From contig NZ_CP159805.1 in the NCBI RefSeq assembly GCF_048087625.1, forward strand, positions 1,364,001 to 1,428,000: a stretch of DNA of 64,000 bases, read 5' to 3'. How positions within the stretch are numbered: position 1 is the first letter of the stretch; every line of letters starts with the position of its first letter. Origin of the DNA: Pseudothioglobus sp905182815 (GTDB lineage: Bacteria > Pseudomonadota > Gammaproteobacteria > PS1 > Pseudothioglobaceae). Below are positions 42,227-50,567 of this stretch, piece after piece. The notes under the pieces were generated by a model. The model saw only the letters and a list, made by a program, of their open reading frames with translations. It did not search any database and had not been told where the DNA came from. The translations under genes were made by a program, and so were the position numbers.

Positions 42227-43360
42227 TTATAAAAAAATTTCTTGCAGCTCGTTAAGAAAATTAAAACCTTTCGATGTGGGCTTTATCCAATTACTCTTAT
42301 TTTCTAATAAACCAAGATTTTCTGCTCTTCCTAGCTCAGAACTCAAAGATTTAATTAATAATCCTGTTCTTGATTCAAACAATGAAGAGCTAAAACCATC
42401 TTTTAGCCTAAGACTATTAAGCATAAATTCAAAAGCCACATTATCCACTTCTTTTTTAGTTGAAATATCTTCTCCAGTCTGCATTTTAGATAAGTATTCC
42501 TTTGGTGATTTAGGCTTAAGTGTTCTAAATATTTGTTGAGACTCAACATCTGTTATCTTTCCATGCGCTCCAGCACCAATGCCAATGTAATCTCCAAATT
42601 TCCAATAATTTATATTATGTTCTGAAGGCTTCTTGCTATAAGCTGAAACTTCATATTGTCTGAACCCATTCTGATTTAAAAGAGCGGCTCCTTGCTCACC
42701 CATATCCCATATCTTTTCATCAATTGGAAGTTTTGGTGGGTATTTTGCAAACAATGTATTTGGCTCAAGGGTTAGCTGATAAAAAGAAATATGACTCGGC
42801 TTTAATTCAATTGCTTGCATCACATCTTCAAGACACATATCAATAGTTTGATCTTTTAGGCCATACATTAGATCAATATTCAAATTATCAAATCCTACTT
42901 TTTTAGCTTCAGAAATTGCCCTTAAGGCATCGCCTCCACTATGAATTCTTCCTAAAAATTTAAGCTGATTGTCCTTGAATGATTGCACCCCTACTGAAAG
43001 GCGATTAATGCCTGCCTTTCTAAATTCAGCAAACTTTTCTACTTCAAATGTTCCAGGATTCGCCTCAAGCGTGATTTCAATGTTTTTTGATATTGATAGC
43101 CTTTCATTTAAACCATCAAACAACTCATAAGCATCCTCTATACTCATCAAACTTGGTGTTCCACCACCAATAAAAATTGAATGAATTTTTCGGTTTTGAA
43201 TAAACTTTAAATTATCATCTAAGTCTTTAAGTAAAGCCTTAATATAGCCATTATGAATTGGCCCCTCATGCGAGTTAAAATCACAATATGGACATTTCTT
43301 GACGCACCATGGATAATGGATATAGAGAGCGAGTGGTGGCAGTTCCAGAAAATTATTCAA
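42227..43360 (-). CDS. hemW: Heme chaperone HemW (radical SAM, coproporphyrinogen oxidase-like)
   Basis: Radical SAM protein of the HemN-like family that delivers heme to respiratory enzymes. The cluster motif is in YPWCVKKCPYCDFNSH (CxxxCxYC), followed by FIGGGTPSL and EANPGTFE. It has the HemW rather than HemN cysteine pattern: no extra Cys directly after CxYC (CDFN instead). 377 aa, normal. No ATG is available at the right place; TTG at 43360 gives the expected N-terminus NNFLELPPLALYIHYPWC and overlaps rdgB by eight bases. Confidence 0.92.
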   Translation of the reverse strand: MNNFLELPPLALYIHYPWCVKKCPYCDFNSHEGPIHNGYIKALLKDLDDNLKFIQNRKIHSIFIGGGTPSLMSIEDAYELFDGLNERLSISKNIEITLEANPGTFEVEKFAEFRKAGINRLSVGVQSFKDNQLKFLGRIHSGGDALRAISEAKKVGFDNLNIDLMYGLKDQTIDMCLEDVMQAIELKPSHISFYQLTLEPNTLFAKYPPKLPIDEKIWDMGEQGAALLNQNGFRQYEVSAYSKKPSEHNINYWKFGDYIGIGAGAHGKITDVESQQIFRTLKPKSPKEYLSKMQTGEDISTKKEVDNVAFEFMLNSLRLKDGFSSSLFESRTGLLIKSLSSELGRAENLGLLENKSNWIKPTSKGFNFLNELQEIFL

Positions 43361-43940
43361 AAGATAATAGTTGCTTCAATAGCTCACTTAAAGCCTGTCC
43401 TCGATGTGATATCTCATTTTTTACCTGGGGCTGAAGCTGAGCTGAGCTACAATCATGATCTGACAAATAAAAAATAGGGTCATAACCAAAACCATTAACG
43501 CCTATTGGCTCTCTCAACAACTCTCCTTCCCAACGCTTTTCAATAATGATTGGGCATGGATCATTAGCACTATGTATAAAGACCATCGCACAACAAAAAT
43601 GAGCTTTGCGATTACTGTGCTGATCCATATTTAAAATAAGCTTTTCAATATTATCTTTATCCGTTGAGTCCACGCCAGCATACCTCGCAGAATAAATACC
43701 TGGATCACCATTAAGAGCTTCAACTTGAAGACCAGAATCATCTGCTAGAGCTGGTAATTTCGAGTGGAGAGATGCATTTCTAGCTTTAATTAATGCATTT
43801 TCAATAAATGTAGTTCCAGTTTCAGGAACTTCTTTGACTTGCATATCATTCTGAGAAATTACTTTGTAATGGCCCTTAAGCATGGCATTAAGTTCTCTCA
43901 CTTTGCCTTCATTGCCTGTTGCAAGGATTATTTTTTTCAT
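43353..43940 (-). CDS. rdgB: dITP/XTP pyrophosphatase RdgB
   Basis: Hydrolyses non-canonical purine nucleoside triphosphates (ITP, dITP, XTP) to monophosphates, keeping them out of DNA. Ham1 family landmarks: ATGNEGKVREL at 7-17, ALADDSGLQVEALNGDPGIYSARYAG and GVNGFGYDPIFYL, then SHRGQAL near the C-terminus. 195 aa, normal. It is divergent from rpiA with only 37 bases between them, and hemW follows with an eight-base overlap, a pairing common in proteobacteria. Confidence 0.95.
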   Translation of the reverse strand: MKKIILATGNEGKVRELNAMLKGHYKVISQNDMQVKEVPETGTTFIENALIKARNASLHSKLPALADDSGLQVEALNGDPGIYSARYAGVDSTDKDNIEKLILNMDQHSNRKAHFCCAMVFIHSANDPCPIIIEKRWEGELLREPIGVNGFGYDPIFYLSDHDCSSAQLQPQVKNEISHRGQALSELLKQLLSFE

Positions 43941-43977
43941 AGTGTATAATAATTTTGAACAATAAAATTAAGAGAAA

Positions 43978-44643
43978 ATGACCCAAGACGAATTAAAAAA
44001 TGAGGTTGCAAAAGCAGCGCTTAAGTATGTTATTCCAGGAACTATTATAGGCGTTGGAACAGGCTCAACAGCAAATTTTTTCATTGATCAACTTGCTACA
44101 ATTAAGGATTCAGTTCAAGGAGCTATAGCGAGCTCAATTGATACTGAAAATCGTCTTAGGGGCCACGGAATAGATGTTGTTAATTTGAATGAAATTAAAG
44201 AAATTTCAGTGTATGTTGATGGTGCTGATGAATCAGATCATCAGCTCAATTTATTAAAGGGTGGTGGTGGAGCACTGACACGTGAAAAGATAGTTGCTGC
44301 AGTTTCTAACCAATTTATTTGTATAGCTGATGAATCTAAACTTGTTGATGTGATGGGTAAATTTCCTTTGCCAATTGAAGTGATTCCTATGGCTGCAAAC
44401 TATGTAAAACGTGAAATTATTAAATCTATTGGAGGCAATCCAATCTTAAGAGAAGAGCTAACAACAGATAATGGCAACTTAATACTTGATATACATGATC
44501 TAACTATAGATGACCCTAAAACTCTTGAAAATAGATTAAATAATATTGTTGGGGTTGTTACTAATGGACTATTTGCAAATCGAAGTGCCGATATTCTTCT
44601 TCTGGGGTCTGAGAGTGGCGTAAAAACAATAGTTTCAGATTAA
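43978..44643 (+). CDS. rpiA: Ribose-5-phosphate isomerase A
   Basis: Interconverts ribose 5-phosphate and ribulose 5-phosphate (pentose phosphate and Calvin cycle). Landmarks: GVGTGSTANFFID phosphate loop (residues 22-34), ASSIDTE, YVDGADESDHQLNLLKGGGGALTREKI with catalytic Asp and Glu, and the ADESKLVDVMG lysine. 221 aa, normal length. Transcribed alone, divergent from rdgB. Confidence 0.96.
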   Translation: MTQDELKNEVAKAALKYVIPGTIIGVGTGSTANFFIDQLATIKDSVQGAIASSIDTENRLRGHGIDVVNLNEIKEISVYVDGADESDHQLNLLKGGGGALTREKIVAAVSNQFICIADESKLVDVMGKFPLPIEVIPMAANYVKREIIKSIGGNPILREELTTDNGNLILDIHDLTIDDPKTLENRLNNIVGVVTNGLFANRSADILLLGSESGVKTIVSD

Positions 44644-44725
44644 CTTATTTACCGTCCTTTAAACAATTGAATAATTCTGTTATGATTAAAGTAATTAAAT
44701 TAGATTTTGTTTTAGCTTTATATTA

Positions 44726-45157
44726 ATGAACAACTTTACACCTTTTAGCGCTCTTTTAGGAGGCGTAATCATTGGACTCTCTGTAGTTTTTTATTTCTAT
44801 ATGACAGGCCGGCTGGCAGGAATTAGTGGAATTTTTGAAAATGCCATAACTAAAGCCTCTCAAAGGCTTTCAAATCTTGCATTTTTACTTGGCTTAGTAA
44901 TTGGGCCTTTAATTTACTTCAATTTTATTGCCTCCAGTGCTCCTGTAGCATTCAACATAACCCACTCTTATCTTTTAATTATTCCAGGTGGCTTTTTAGT
45001 TGGTTTTGGAACAAGACTTGGAGGGGGCTGTACTTCTGGGCATGGGATTTGTGGAATTGGAAGGCTATCAACAAGCTCTATAATCGCTACTGGCATTTTT
45101 GTAGCAATTGGAATGCTTACTGTTGCTGTTCTTCAGCAGTTTGGGATTTACTTATGA
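44726..45157 (+). CDS. YeeE/YedE family sulfur transporter, first half
   Basis: Integral membrane protein of the YeeE/YedE (thiosulfate/sulfur-compound transport) family, 143 aa. In single-chain members two such halves are fused; here they are separate genes. The characteristic cysteine loop GGGCTSGHGICGIGRLS (near residues 97-113) is present and about four hydrophobic segments are visible. The stop overlaps the second half's ATG (ATGA). Together with the tusA and dsrE2 genes that follow, it probably imports a reduced sulfur compound or moves sulfur across the membrane. Confidence 0.85.
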   Translation: MNNFTPFSALLGGVIIGLSVVFYFYMTGRLAGISGIFENAITKASQRLSNLAFLLGLVIGPLIYFNFIASSAPVAFNITHSYLLIIPGGFLVGFGTRLGGGCTSGHGICGIGRLSTSSIIATGIFVAIGMLTVAVLQQFGIYL

Positions 45158-45564
45158 ACGATAAAATTATCTCTTTAATTTGCGGGATTATATTTGGTAT
45201 TGGTTTAGTTATTTCAGGAATGACAAATCCCGAAAAAGTCATAGGTTTTTTAAGTATTACCCACAACTGGGATGCCTCTTTAATATTTGTTATGGGCGGG
45301 GCTATTATTACTGTAGGCCCATTCTTTTACTTCTTAAAAAATAAAGAACATTCAGCCCTAGGTGATAAAATTAATTTGCCTATTAAACAAAATATAGATA
45401 AAAAACTAATTATAGGTTCATCACTATTTGGAATTGGTTGGGGGCTTGTTGGTCTTTGTCCTGGACCCGCAATCTCAGCATTAGCAACCTTTGATCCAAT
45501 TACCCTAGTCTTCCTAATTTCAATGGCTGCAGGTGTTTTAGTTAAAAAAAATACGATAAAATAG
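45154..45564 (+). CDS. YeeE/YedE family sulfur transporter, second half
   Basis: Companion half of the transporter (136 aa) beginning MNDKIISLICGIIFGIGLVISGM. The second cysteine-containing loop GIGWGLVGLCPGPAIS matches the C-terminal repeat of YeeE/YedE proteins, and SGMTNPEKVIGFL is a common element near the N-terminus. The reading frame is open upstream, but the ATG at 45154 overlapping the first half's stop is the sensible start. Forty-seven bases separate it from tusA. Confidence 0.85.
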   Translation: MNDKIISLICGIIFGIGLVISGMTNPEKVIGFLSITHNWDASLIFVMGGAIITVGPFFYFLKNKEHSALGDKINLPIKQNIDKKLIIGSSLFGIGWGLVGLCPGPAISALATFDPITLVFLISMAAGVLVKKNTIK

Positions 45565-45611
45565 AGTTAATTAGCAACTAAAATACTCTTACTTAATCCT
45601 TAAGGTACATT

Positions 45612-45836
45612 ATGGCAGATCAAACTCTAGATATGTGCGGCTATGCATGTCCAATGCCTATTTTAAAAACTAAGCAGGCATTAGCCAAAATGAACACGGA
45701 TGAGGTAATTGAAGTAACGTGCACAGACCAAGGTTCAAAAAAAGACTTTGAAGCCTTCTGCAACCAACTTGGTCATAAGTTATTGTCACAAAAAAATGAT
45801 GGAAATAAAATCATCTTTAATATTCAAAAAAATTAA
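45612..45836 (+). CDS. tusA: Sulfur carrier protein TusA
   Basis: Small sulfurtransferase (74 aa) carrying sulfur as a persulfide on Cys13 in the signature CGYACPMPILKTKQAL. In sulfur oxidisers TusA with DsrE2 and rhodanese hands sulfane sulfur to cytoplasmic oxidation (rDsr or sHdr); elsewhere it serves tRNA thiolation. The dsrE2 gene 14 bases downstream favours the first role. Ribosome site TAAGG lies seven bases before the ATG. Confidence 0.93.
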   Translation: MADQTLDMCGYACPMPILKTKQALAKMNTDEVIEVTCTDQGSKKDFEAFCNQLGHKLLSQKNDGNKIIFNIQKN

Positions 45837-45850
45837 TTTACCAAACAAAA

Positions 45851-46366
45851 ATGCCTAACTCAAAAGAAATGACTGTTATTGCCTCTAAAGGCACTCTTGA
45901 CTGGGCATATCCGCCCTTTATACTAGCTTCAACAGGTATTGCGATGGGCAAAGAAGTGACAGTTTTTTGCACTTTTTATGGCTTAAACCTTCTCCTTAAG
46001 GATTTGTCACATCTTCGTATATCACCTCAAGGAAATCCAGATATGCCAATGAAAATGCCATTTGGCCCAAAGTGGTTTCAAGCTATAGATTTTAGCCAAA
46101 AAATTCCAAATATTTTTTGGAACATCCCTGGCATGGAACTTTTTGCAACTCGAATGATGCTAAAAACCTTTAAAAATAATGGTATGGCTTCAATTGAAGA
46201 GCTGAGATCTATTTGTGTTGAAATGGGTGTTAAATTTATTGCCTGCGAAATGACAATGGGTATGTTTGGATTTTCAAGAGATGACTTTATTGAAGGAATA
46301 GAATTTGCTGGAGCCGCAACTTATCTTGATGTTGCCGATAAATCTAGCCAAGATTTGTTTATCTAG
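45851..46366 (+). CDS. dsrE2: DsrE/DsrF-like sulfurtransferase, DsrE2 type
   Basis: DsrE2-family protein (171 aa) that accepts and passes sulfane sulfur, usually with TusA. Candidate active-site Cys132 in FIACEMTMGMFGF, with further cysteines at 40 and 122. The VIASKGTLDWAYPPFILASTGIAMGKEVTVFCTFYGL N-terminal region (residues 9-45) is diagnostic for the group. A hydrophobic stretch is present but no clear membrane anchor. Its stop lies in an inverted repeat shared with the convergent HAD gene. Confidence 0.87.
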   Translation: MPNSKEMTVIASKGTLDWAYPPFILASTGIAMGKEVTVFCTFYGLNLLLKDLSHLRISPQGNPDMPMKMPFGPKWFQAIDFSQKIPNIFWNIPGMELFATRMMLKTFKNNGMASIEELRSICVEMGVKFIACEMTMGMFGFSRDDFIEGIEFAGAATYLDVADKSSQDLFI

Positions 46367-46383
46367 ACTAACGCCAGTCTAGA
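46362..46383. terminator. Bidirectional hairpin between convergent dsrE2 and HAD genes
   Basis: TCTAGACT (46362-46369), loop AACGCC, AGTCTAGA (46376-46383): a perfect eight-pair stem covering the stop codons of both genes, which are only one base apart. No long T tract follows on either strand, so termination efficiency is uncertain. Confidence 0.5.
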
Positions 46384-47024
46384 TTCAACCAACCCCTTTT
46401 CTTAGCCTCTAAGGTTAAAATTTTGTCAGCATTTATTGTAACTGGGTGATCAACTAACTCCAAGAGTGGAAGATCATTATGTGAGTCTGAATAAAAAGAA
46501 GAATCTTCTAATGTTTCATTATTTTTAGCCATCCATGGCATTAAATTATCTATTTTTCCTGACTGAAAGCATGGAGTCCCAGAAATCTTTCCAGTGTAAC
46601 GTCCTAACTTTATTTCAGGCTCAGTTGCCAGTAAATGATCGATCCCATACCTCTTGACAATTGGAGAAGTAACAAAGGTATTTGAGGCTGTTATGACGAG
46701 AACTGTGTCTCCATTTATTTTATGATTATCTATACAATTTTGAGCCTTATCTAAAATAATTGGTTCAATTTTTGCAGTCATAAATTTATGATGGAGCTCG
46801 CCTAACTCCTTTATGGATTGTCGCGCCAGTATCTCAAAACTAAACTCTGCCCATGCATATATATCTAATAAGCCTAGTTCGTATTGTTGATAAAAATAAT
46901 CATTCTTTTTTTGAAATGATTGGCGATCGGTAATGATACCTTCATCGCATAAAAACTCGCCCCATAAGTGGTCACTGTCACCGCCGATCAGAGTATTATC
47001 AAGATCAAAAATTGCTAAAGACAT
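46368..47024 (-). CDS. HAD-IB family hydrolase (SerB-like)
   Basis: Haloacid dehalogenase phosphatase of subfamily IB, 218 aa. Motif I LAIFDLDNTLIGGD places nucleophile Asp7 and acid/base Asp9; motif II is TVLVITASNTF; the lysine is in SGKIDNL; motif IV FYSDSHNDLPLLELVD. The last is the HAD-IB pattern seen in phosphoserine phosphatase-like proteins whose substrates vary. It overlaps the LOG-family gene by ten bases, so they share an operon with hemL-holB-tmk. Substrate unknown. Confidence 0.87.
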   Translation of the reverse strand: MSLAIFDLDNTLIGGDSDHLWGEFLCDEGIITDRQSFQKKNDYFYQQYELGLLDIYAWAEFSFEILARQSIKELGELHHKFMTAKIEPIILDKAQNCIDNHKINGDTVLVITASNTFVTSPIVKRYGIDHLLATEPEIKLGRYTGKISGTPCFQSGKIDNLMPWMAKNNETLEDSSFYSDSHNDLPLLELVDHPVTINADKILTLEAKKRGWLNLDWR

Positions 47025-47617
47025 ACTTCTGTTTCCACAATATCAATAATTTCTACAATTGAGTCAACCACTCTTATTAATTCAAAATTTTCTTTACTTA
47101 CATAGGATTTTTCGACTGACTGCTCAATCCACAAAAGTAATGATGCCCAAAATTTTGAATCGTACAAAATTATTGGAACTTTTTTCATTTTGTTAGTTTG
47201 CATTAGAGTCAAAACCTCCATTAACTCATCTGCAGTTCCATAACCTCCGGGAAAGTACACACAAGCACTAGAGTATTTGACAAGCATAACCTTTCGAGAA
47301 AAGAAGTAGTCAAATGTAATATTCTCATCAAGATAAGAATTACTAGATTGCTCTTGTGGTAGTTGAATATTCAGGCCTATACTTTTTGATTTCCCCTCAT
47401 ACGCCCCCTTATTTGCAGCACTCATGATGCCAGGACCGCCACCGGTAAATATGTTATAGCCACTATTAGATAAACTTTTTCCTAGCTCATAAGCATCATT
47501 ATACAAAGGGTCTGTCAGCTTAATTCTAGCGGAGCCAAAAACAGTAACATTATTTTTAAATATCTGAAGTCGCTGTTTTGCAGCCAATAATTCAGCACCA
47601 ACTGTTACTAAGCTCAT
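47015..47617 (-). CDS. LOG family (TIGR00730) nucleotide phosphoribohydrolase-like protein
   Basis: Rossmann-like protein with the two LOG motifs: FTGGGPGIMSAANKGAYEGK (residues 57-76) and YFPGGYGTADELMEVLTLMQ. Characterised relatives cleave N6-substituted AMP (cytokinin riboside monophosphates) or other nucleoside monophosphates to base and ribose 5-phosphate. 200 aa. It overlaps hemL by four bases upstream and the HAD gene by ten bases downstream; a HAD phosphatase next door could act on nucleotides or sugar phosphates too, but nothing in the sequence proves it. Confidence 0.87.
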   Translation of the reverse strand: MSLVTVGAELLAAKQRLQIFKNNVTVFGSARIKLTDPLYNDAYELGKSLSNSGYNIFTGGGPGIMSAANKGAYEGKSKSIGLNIQLPQEQSSNSYLDENITFDYFFSRKVMLVKYSSACVYFPGGYGTADELMEVLTLMQTNKMKKVPIILYDSKFWASLLLWIEQSVEKSYVSKENFELIRVVDSIVEIIDIVETEVCL

Positions 47618-48897
47618 ATTAAAGAAAACGCAGTTGCAGCTGCATTGATAGTTTTATCAAGGTCATCATCTGTGTGAGCATTTGATAGAAAGCCCGCTTC
47701 ATATGCAGATGGCGCTAGATAGATCCCTTGCTTCAGCATCGCATTATAAAATTTCTTAAATAGTTCTATATTACAGCTTGATGCTTGAGAAAAGTTACTA
47801 ACCTTTTTTTCAGAACTGAAAAATAAACCAAACATTCCTCCAACACTATTACTTGTCATCGGAATATTTTGTGCTTTAGCTTCAGAAACTATTCCATTAA
47901 CTAAATACTGAGAGCGCTTACCAAGGTTTTCATAAAAAGATTTATCAGATTCCAAAGCGCTCAACATGGCAAGTCCAGAAGCCATTGAAAGAGGATTTCC
48001 AGAGAGTGTTCCAGCTTGATAAATAGGTCCAAGAGGGGCAATTTGATTCATAATTTCTTTCTTCCCTCCAAACGCTGCACAAGGAAGGCCACCTCCAATC
48101 ACTTTTCCTAAGGCAGTAAGATCAGGTTTAACATTATAAAACTCTTGAGCACCACCTAAAGCCACCCGGAAACCTGTCATCACCTCATCAAAAATAAGCA
48201 CAGCACCATATTCATCACAAATCTTACGTAGACCTTGTAAAAATCCTTCTTTTGGAGGAATACAGTTCATATTTCCTGCAACTGGCTCAACAATAATACA
48301 TCCAATTTCTTCGCCCATCTCAGAAAATAATTCCTCCACAACCTCTAAATTATTATATTCAAGTGTCAGAGTATGTTTCGCCAGGTCTTTTGGCACTCCA
48401 GGTGAAGTTGGCACACCTAAAGTTAATGCACCTGAACCTGCTTTTACCAATAAAGAGTCAGAATGACCATGATAACAACCCTCAAATTTTAAAATTTTAT
48501 CTCGCCCTGTATACCCTCTAGCCAGGCGAATTGCGCTCATAGTTGCTTCAGTACCTGAACTCACCATCCGAACTAAATCAATTGAAGGAACAAGCTTACA
48601 AACTTTCTTTGCAAGAGATGTTTCAATTTCAGTAGGCGCCCCAAAACCCAATCCTTTCTCTAAAACAGCTTTTACTGAATCTATAATTAAAGGATTAGCA
48701 TGCCCTAAAATCATTGGCCCCCAAGAGCCTACATAATCAATATAAGAATTGCCATCTACATCATAAAGATAAGCGCCTTCTCCACGCTCAAAAAATATTG
48801 GAGTTCCGCCAACACCATTAAAGGCACGAACAGGCGAATTCACGCCTCCAGGCATATAGTCTTGAGCCTCTTTAAATAATGCTGATGATCGATTCAT
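47614..48897 (-). CDS. hemL: Glutamate-1-semialdehyde 2,1-aminomutase
   Basis: PLP enzyme of the C5 heme pathway that makes 5-aminolevulinate. Landmarks: YMPGGVNSPVRAF (residues 14-26), MVSSGTEATMSAIRLARG, FEGCYHGHSDSLLVKAGSG, and the PLP lysine in TALGKVIGGGLPCAAFGG. 427 aa, normal. One-base overlap with holB and four-base overlap with the LOG gene. Confidence 0.96.
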   Translation of the reverse strand: MNRSSALFKEAQDYMPGGVNSPVRAFNGVGGTPIFFERGEGAYLYDVDGNSYIDYVGSWGPMILGHANPLIIDSVKAVLEKGLGFGAPTEIETSLAKKVCKLVPSIDLVRMVSSGTEATMSAIRLARGYTGRDKILKFEGCYHGHSDSLLVKAGSGALTLGVPTSPGVPKDLAKHTLTLEYNNLEVVEELFSEMGEEIGCIIVEPVAGNMNCIPPKEGFLQGLRKICDEYGAVLIFDEVMTGFRVALGGAQEFYNVKPDLTALGKVIGGGLPCAAFGGKKEIMNQIAPLGPIYQAGTLSGNPLSMASGLAMLSALESDKSFYENLGKRSQYLVNGIVSEAKAQNIPMTSNSVGGMFGLFFSSEKKVSNFSQASSCNIELFKKFYNAMLKQGIYLAPSAYEAGFLSNAHTDDDLDKTINAAATAFSLI

Positions 48898-49937
48898 TAG
48901 TTTTCCTGAATATTAGTAATAGTTGGGTATTTTTTTAAATGAGAAATATGTGACCAGACAATTAATACATTATCCAATAATAACTTCATATTGACAGTAG
49001 TTTGTGACATAGAAATCGCAGAATTAATATCATCTTGCAGATTGAATAAATAATTACTAGATGTTCTCTCAACAACCCTATTTAGCTCTAGGTTAGCCCC
49101 TTCATGATTTAAGATTTTTATTTTTATCCCTTCATTAATTAGCTGTTGTAAACATTTCAAAACCCCAATTTCATTTCCGTCAAATATTTCAGTATCGTAA
49201 ATCTTAGTTGGGCTTATTGCAATCTCCAATAGTAAATTCTGCCAGTTTTGATACTGAAAAAAATAGTCCCCTTTTAAATCCTCTAGGGCCTTATAAGGTA
49301 TTCCATGGGAACTTTCTAATAGTTGCAAAGCATCAAAATCATCCTTTGAATCTTTGTCAATATTTTTTGAGAGCCAATCTGCGCTTTCTTGCTCATATGT
49401 GGGGTTGATATGGATAGTTTGGCATCTAGATAAAACAGTTTGCGGAAGTGAGCGAGCATTGTGAGCTAATAAAATAATAAGAGTATTTTTTCTAGGCTCT
49501 TCTAGAGTCTTTAAAAGACCATTTGCAGCATTTACATTCATTTGGTCCGCGTAAAAAATAATGCCAATTTGCAGTGAGTCAGCAGTTTTTCCAAGTGATT
49601 CACAAAAAGCACGAATCTGATCTACACGAATATCCTTAGACATAGAGCCTGAGTCATTTAGTTCAGCTCGGCAATAAATTAAGTTTGGATAATGCGATCG
49701 TCGTATTAATACACTATGCTCTAAATTAGCATTTGGATCATCTTTTGTTAAAGATAAACAGACTGCACAGTTTCCACAGGATGAATCTTTACAAAGGAGT
49801 TTTTGAATTAGGGTTTGGGCAAATTCGAATTTACCAATCTTTTGAACTCCAGTAATAAGAAGCGCATGTGGCAAATGATTCTGATCAATCATTTTATTTA
49901 TCTTTTTATGAGCACTACTATGCCAAGGCAAATTCAT
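48897..49937 (-). CDS. holB: DNA polymerase III subunit delta'
   Basis: Clamp-loader subunit, 346 aa. N-terminal AAA+ domain with a degenerate P loop (ITGVQKIGKFEFA), a zinc module of four cysteines (LCKDSSCGNCAVCLSL), the FYADQMNVNAANGLLKTLEEP motif and sensor LPQTVLSRCQTI. The C-terminal half is poorly conserved, as usual. It follows tmk with a four-base overlap, the standard tmk-holB arrangement. Confidence 0.93.
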   Translation of the reverse strand: MNLPWHSSAHKKINKMIDQNHLPHALLITGVQKIGKFEFAQTLIQKLLCKDSSCGNCAVCLSLTKDDPNANLEHSVLIRRSHYPNLIYCRAELNDSGSMSKDIRVDQIRAFCESLGKTADSLQIGIIFYADQMNVNAANGLLKTLEEPRKNTLIILLAHNARSLPQTVLSRCQTIHINPTYEQESADWLSKNIDKDSKDDFDALQLLESSHGIPYKALEDLKGDYFFQYQNWQNLLLEIAISPTKIYDTEIFDGNEIGVLKCLQQLINEGIKIKILNHEGANLELNRVVERTSSNYLFNLQDDINSAISMSQTTVNMKLLLDNVLIVWSHISHLKKYPTITNIQEN

Positions 49938-50551
49938 AATACGTCTAAAAATAATTTTATGTTGTTATGAATTTCACTTATTGAGCCGCTTGCATCAATT
50001 AATTTTATTCTCTCTGGATAGGATTTAGATCTATCAATAAAAACTGAGCGTACCCGCTCAAAAAAGGCTCTTTCCTCCAACTCAATCCTATCTTTGGCAG
50101 CTCGTGCTTCAACTCTTTGCATTCCAACATCAACACTCACATCAAGAAACAACGTTAAATTTGGTTGAAATTCACCTAATACCCAGCTTTCAAGCTTAGA
50201 AATACGATTTAAGTCAAGCATTCTACCTCCACCTTGATAAGCAAATGAAGCATCAGTGAATCGATCACTAACAACCCAAGAGCCCTTATTTAGAGAGGGG
50301 ATAATTTTATTCTGTATTAACTCATTACGAGAGCTAAACATTAGCAATAACTCTGTATCACTATGCATTTCTTTATTATCAACATCAAGCAATAGGGAGC
50401 GAATTTTTTCACCTAGATCAGTACCACCTGGCTCACGAGTTCTTACAACATCTATGCCTTTTCGCTGCAAATAACTACAAATAAGATCAATTTGAGTACT
50501 TTTACCAGAACCTTCAACACCATCAATTGTAATAAATTTTCCTTTATTCAT
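49934..50551 (-). CDS. tmk: Thymidylate kinase
   Basis: Phosphorylates dTMP to dTDP. P loop IDGVEGSGKSTQ near residues 9-20, TREPGGTDLGEKIR (DR/E substrate loop), VVSDRFTDASFAYQGGGR and the lid with ARAAKDRIE. The ATG at 50551 (MNKGKFITIDG) is chosen over a TTG three codons upstream because it gives the normal N-terminus; product 205 aa. It sits between mltG (16-base gap) and holB. Confidence 0.95.
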   Translation of the reverse strand: MNKGKFITIDGVEGSGKSTQIDLICSYLQRKGIDVVRTREPGGTDLGEKIRSLLLDVDNKEMHSDTELLLMFSSRNELIQNKIIPSLNKGSWVVSDRFTDASFAYQGGGRMLDLNRISKLESWVLGEFQPNLTLFLDVSVDVGMQRVEARAAKDRIELEERAFFERVRSVFIDRSKSYPERIKLIDASGSISEIHNNIKLFLDVL

Positions 50552-50567
50552 AACTTTCAATTTTAGA

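Noticed and set aside
45049..45153. Possible longer N-terminus of the second YeeE half
   Set aside because: The extension overlaps the first half's conserved cysteine region in another frame; the ATG at 45154 coupled to the stop is better.
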